A DNA stretch of 20,893 nucleotides from Armadillidium nasatum (taxonomy: Eukaryota > Arthropoda > Malacostraca > Isopoda > Armadillidiidae), in contig SEYY01018025.1 of the NCBI GenBank assembly GCA_009176605.1, positions 1 through 20,893 of the forward strand, read 5' to 3'. This document shows, in pieces, positions 19,847 through 20,893 of this stretch. Within the stretch, counting starts at the first letter, position 1; each line of letters begins with the position of its first letter. The position numbers and the translations under genes were made by a program. Below the pieces are notes generated by a model that was not told the DNA's origin, searched no databases, and saw only the letters and a program-made list of their open reading frames with translations.

Positions 19847-20455
19847 AAATTAGGATTAGCTAATCGTCTAATTAAATATGTAATTTTATTTTCATTAACA
19901 GCGGTGACAACAAATGGTCCTTCCCATCTAATTAGAAAACTTATCAGACAACATGATGTCCTTTAAAAATCTTTTTTTAGCTAACCCTTCTGTCCAATTT
20001 TATATGTACGAAAATTGGCAGTACCTTCTTCCCAATATTGAGGAAATGAATGAATAGGTTGTGTGTGTGACTCTCATAATAAAAGTCTGAAGGGGACTTT
20101 TTTTTATGGCGCTATGCCAAGTGTGATTATAAATTATTATGGAAGCAGATAATTCTTCGGCCCAATTAGTATCATTCTCAGAAACTAGGCATTTTAATGT
20201 TTGAATTAGACTCCTTTGAATCTTTCACAGATTCCATTACTAGATGGGTGTAATGGAGAGGTTTGAACATGTTTAATATTGAATCATTCTAAGATACCTC
20301 TGAATGATTCTGAAATGAATTCTGTTCCAATTGTTCTGTAAGTAATCTATTGGGAATTTTAGGTAAGAAAGGTAAAATTCTTTCTTTAAGAACTTTTGCT
20401 ACAGTGGAACTCTTATGCAAACAGAAATCATATACTGTATACGCCAAATAAGACA
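19847..20455 (-). pseudogene. pol: Ty3/Gypsy integrase fragment (minus strand)
   Basis: Motifs are readable in several frames. SYLAYTVYDFCLHKSSTVAK (about 20447-20385) corresponds to core sequence after the first Asp. GTEFISESFRGILE leads into NIKHVQTSPLHPSSNGICER (20280-20221), whose Glu is the third catalytic residue. WAEELSASIIIYNHTWHSAI (about 20165-20100) follows, and GPFVVTAVNENKITYLI (about 19920-19870) is the GPY/F module. The Asp of the second catalytic motif is not readable (Ile-Gly instead of Asp-Asn). Several frameshifts and stops are present. The HHCC module and first Asp are missing because the reading is lost right of about 20455. Confidence 0.85.
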
Positions 20456-20893
20456 AATATTAAAATTATTATTTATTTACAGCTTAACTTTCCAAATGGT
20501 GAATCCTACACCTAAAAATTAAATAAAGAGGCCTCACCTAACAATGATTTAATTCATAATTGGATAAATTTGAACTATCTATTCTTATTTATCAAAGATT
20601 ATGAATTAGATTAAGATGAATGATAACTCTAACCAAAAAATAAAATAAAAAGCTAAATAAAGGTAATACTTGAAATATTAAATTAATGATAATAACAAGA
20701 ACTAATAAAAATTCATTAATAAATATATATGATAATATAAAATAATAATAATCAAACTTTAATACTTCCAAAGTAAAATAGGTTTTACCACTTGATTAAC
20801 GATTGGGCAAACTCTGTTTTACTGGTAATTATTTTGTAAAAAAAAAAAAAAACTTTTTAAACTTTATAATAACACTTGACTTTTTTTAACCTT
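20456..20893. other. AT-rich right-edge sequence
   Basis: More than three quarters A/T by eye, with a poly-A run near 20838-20851. No ORF, domain or known repeat is recognised. It interrupts or replaces the upstream part of the minus-strand integrase. Confidence 0.5.

Larger units (their letters stand above)
17664..20455 (-). mobile_element. Second Ty3/Gypsy element, 3' half, minus strand
   Basis: Reading leftwards: end of integrase core and C-terminal domain (20455-19847), long acidic Pol tail (19846-18594), splice acceptor (18218-18217) and an ORF3 with SGNH-like pattern (18215-17664). The order matches the plus-strand element from integrase to ORF3. The sequence is distinct enough to be a different family or subfamily of the same lineage. 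LTRs, gag, protease and RT are not seen. Right of about 20455 the integrase is no longer readable, so the element is truncated or interrupted there. Confidence 0.75.

Overview
This is an AT-rich stretch of eukaryotic, probably invertebrate, nuclear DNA made almost entirely of decayed transposable elements and simple repeats. I see no intact host gene. A CR1-type LINE with an esterase ORF1, Ty3/Gypsy elements, long (TA)n and (TA)n-(GA)n arrays and tRNA-derived SINE sequence together suit an arthropod, for instance a decapod crustacean. The species-level guess is weak and rests on general repeat character only.

Layout: 1-863 holds two (TA)n-(GA)n microsatellites inside a duplicated unit of about 510 bp. 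From about 864 to 11331 lies a large plus-strand Ty3/Gypsy LTR retrotransposon. It consists of a 5' LTR remnant with a 95-bp tandem repeat, a primer binding site at 1733, a broken gag with zinc knuckles, and a broken pol in the order protease, reverse transcriptase, RNase H, an OTU-like cysteine protease domain and integrase. A third reading frame behind a splice acceptor encodes an SGNH/GDSL-hydrolase-like domain. A polypurine tract follows at 8951-8960, then a 3' LTR of at least 2.3 kb carrying two families of tandem repeats. The LTR runs into a tRNA-derived SINE-like composite (11331-11655). Region 11656-13430 has three (TA)n arrays and no convincing gene, apart from one weak minus-strand exon candidate.

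From about 13437 to 16915 lies a plus-strand CR1-like LINE. Its ORF1 ends in an SGNH esterase domain with all catalytic motifs visible, and it overlaps ORF2 (endonuclease plus reverse transcriptase) by 19 nt. Both ORFs carry stops or frameshifts. From about 20455 down to 17664 lies the 3' half of a second Ty3/Gypsy element on the minus strand: end of integrase, a long acidic Pol tail, then a reading frame directly after a strong splice acceptor. That frame looks like a more diverged SGNH-type domain.

Most interesting: two Ty3/Gypsy elements in opposite orientation share the same plan, with an SGNH-like ORF in the env position directly behind a splice acceptor. The better preserved one also carries an OTU-like domain between RNase H and integrase. 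A third, unrelated SGNH domain sits in the neighbouring LINE. This suggests a retroelement lineage with two captured hydrolase-type accessory domains. All copies here are inactivated by stops and frameshifts. Assignments rest on motif reading by eye, without database or structure searches.
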